DNA of 64,000 bases, from positions 15,894,040 to 15,958,039 of the forward strand of contig OZ022579.1 in assembly GCA_963669155.1 (NCBI GenBank), read 5' to 3'. The stretch comes from Arbacia lixula (lineage: Eukaryota; Echinodermata; Echinoidea; Arbacioida; Arbaciidae). The number at the start of each line of letters is the position of its first letter. Positions within the stretch are counted from its first letter, which is position 1. The notes under the pieces were generated by a model. It made no database searches. It was not told the DNA's origin and worked only from the letters and a program-made list of their open reading frames with translations. Both the position numbers and the translations under genes were made by a program. Positions 62,577-64,000 of this stretch are shown here, piece after piece.

Positions 62577-63190
62577 ACACTGAACTCCAAAAGTTTAGGA
62601 ACACCTGCATTCAGTGTGTTTTTCTATAATTGGTAGGCTTTATTGATATTCAGGCTCATAGCATAGTTCAAGTTCTGTTTTAAAGTGAATTATAAGAATG
62701 TACATTTTATAACAAAGTTATACTCTATTAAATGGCTGCCTAACAGTCAATATGGCATTTTCTCAAAATGCGAACCTTTTTATTACATTCGCGTAATCTA
62801 GATATCCAGAGCTTTTCACCATTATACAGGGTTAAATGCGTAACTTCATTCATTTTTCCTATTCCTAGTTAGAAGGCAAACACACAAATAAAATTGTATG
62901 GAAACCTCTTTTTTAAAATTCAAAAACATAAATGACAAGAAAGGGGATTGAAATCTGTAGACTGGGGCGGCCAATCCATGATTGCCATGACTTGTGTCTC
63001 TTCCTTTTTCTTCAAGTAGCCTTTGCATATTCTTTGAATAGTCTTGACGTGTGCTTTGGGTCATTGTCCTACTGGAAAACGAACCCTCCTCCGATCAGGC
63101 GTTTCCCTGAAGGGAAGACCTTCCGCTGTAGGATTGAATGATAGCCTTGCTGGTTGAGGATACCCTCTATTCTGTGCAAAGAAGAAAGAT
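62577..63190 (-). pseudogene. Tc1-like transposase remnant (Tc1/mariner)
   Basis: On the minus strand, frame-shifted fragments match the C-terminal half of Tc1-family transposases: a segment like NQQGYHSIL and FPSGKRLIGGG at about 63085-63165, DNDPKHTS at 63068-63045 holding the second catalytic Asp, and MDWPPQSTDFNP at about 62980-62945. A stop replaces Gln just before DNDPKHTS, another follows RLFKEYAKAT, and there is at least one frameshift. The left end TACACTGAACTCCAAAAG resembles a Tc1 terminal repeat. The N-terminal half is missing. It cannot encode a working transposase. Confidence 0.8.
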
Positions 63191-63711
63191 TGGATGATAT
63201 CAGAGATCAGGGCCATGTTGCAGATAGGTTTTCTTGGTGGCTACCATTGATGGTATGGTAGAATGATTTAAAACTTATATGCAACATGCTCCAGGAAAGT
63301 GTAGAAAATCAATGGACAAAAAAAAATCGGGCAGGAAAGAAATAAGAAGAGGAATATGGAATGATGAAAAACGGAACAACAAAGATGATAAGGCTTTGGT
63401 TGATTGTTGTCATCACAGAATGAAGGAAAACAACAATTAAAGTCAATATTTCAACGACAAAAAAATAAAAGGTTAAGCGATGGTTTGCCAGGAGTTCAGG
63501 TGTCGTGACTTCGGGCTTCCGCAATTAAGCTTATCACCCTTACCGACTACCATTAGTTCCCTTCTGGTATGGCGACCGGCCCATCGCGTATCTCTTCCTA
63601 CCTCCTAAAAACTATAGCCTATAAAAACTATAGACTCTAACTCTTTAGGGGAGGAACAAGGGTGATCCCAATGCCTTTGCCGGGCCATCCGACAATCCTT
63701 GAACCTTGGTT

Positions 63712-63812
63712 TTGCAACCTTGGAGTTAGCGGGTTTCGAACCCGTGCTCGCTAGCACGAGTGTGAGGTAGTCCCGGCGCTTACCCTACCACTAGGCTATA
63801 AGACGTCGGTGG
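63712..63812 (-). mobile_element. tRNA-like module, probable SINE head (distal)
   Basis: On the minus strand TAGCCTAGTGGTAGGGTAAG resembles a pol III A box and GGGTTCGAACCCG a perfect B box, with a long variable-arm-like hairpin (CTCGTGCTAGCGAGCACG) between. The acceptor arm does not pair, so it is not a standard tRNA gene. Confidence 0.55.
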
Positions 63813-63869
63813 TTTTGCTTGGTGATTTTAGCGTATAGACTATTAGTTTCAAATCAACGAGAAAAAAAC

Positions 63870-63952
63870 CAAAAGAGCATCTATGTCAGGAATCGAACTC
63901 ACGACCTTCAGGTTATCAGTCTGACGCTCTACCAACTGAGCCAACAGACCGA
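63870..63952 (-). mobile_element. tRNA-like module, probable SINE head (Ile-GAT-like)
   Basis: On the minus strand TGGCTCAGTTGGTAGAGCG (A box), a loop CTGATAA with GAT at the anticodon position, and AGTTCGATTCC (B box) give a clear tRNA outline. The D stem pairs, but the acceptor (GGTCTGT against ATAGATG) and T stems do not, so a tRNA-derived SINE or pseudogene is more likely than a functional tRNA. Confidence 0.6.
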
Positions 63953-64000
63953 TTGCTGATGTTGATACCTTTTCAAAGAGTATTAAACATATATACTTGC

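Noticed and set aside
63870-63952. Functional tRNA-Ile(GAT) gene
   Set aside because: Acceptor and T stems do not pair, although the D-arm and boxes A and B are good.

Overview
The window is eukaryotic, from a marine invertebrate genome, most likely an echinoderm. This placement is an inference from three things: small coding exons separated by repeat-rich introns; very abundant dinucleotide microsatellites (CT, GT, GA) and TACATGTA-type palindromes; and several families of short foldback elements. No bacterial, phage, operon or CRISPR feature is present.

Two protein-coding genes can be supported, transcribed divergently about 9.9 kb apart. On the minus strand, the first coding exon of an MPRIP/Outspread-like gene (myosin phosphatase Rho-interacting protein family) lies at 31889-32071. 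The rest of that gene was not found, so the first ~31.9 kb of the window is read as part of a very large first intron or flank. On the plus strand, a complete seven-exon MMD-like gene (PAQR10/PAQR11, the progestin and adipoQ receptor family) runs from 41959 to 50062 and encodes 247 aa. All splice junctions are GT-AG, phases are consistent, and the metal-site residues of the family are present.

Everything else is non-coding. The left half (1-31.9 kb) is AT-rich with microsatellites, foldback elements at 2.1, 2.9, 8.6 and 12.0 kb, tandem duplications at 7, 11, 18, 19.2 and 19.8 kb, and a striking cluster of nested palindromes at 13.5-14.6 kb bracketed by related direct repeats. The intergenic region (32.6-42 kb) carries long GAT and AGT trinucleotide arrays, a tRNA-derived SINE fragment and a strong G-tract. 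Introns of the MMD-like gene are full of short mobile elements. One in intron 1 has a perfect hairpin just inside each end and a 9-bp flanking duplication. Downstream of the gene (50-62.5 kb) lie further palindromic elements. The last 1.5 kb holds a broken Tc1-like transposase and two degenerate tRNA-like modules.

I see no novel multigene system. The best candidates for something undescribed are the nested palindrome cluster and the hairpin-ended element in MMD intron 1.
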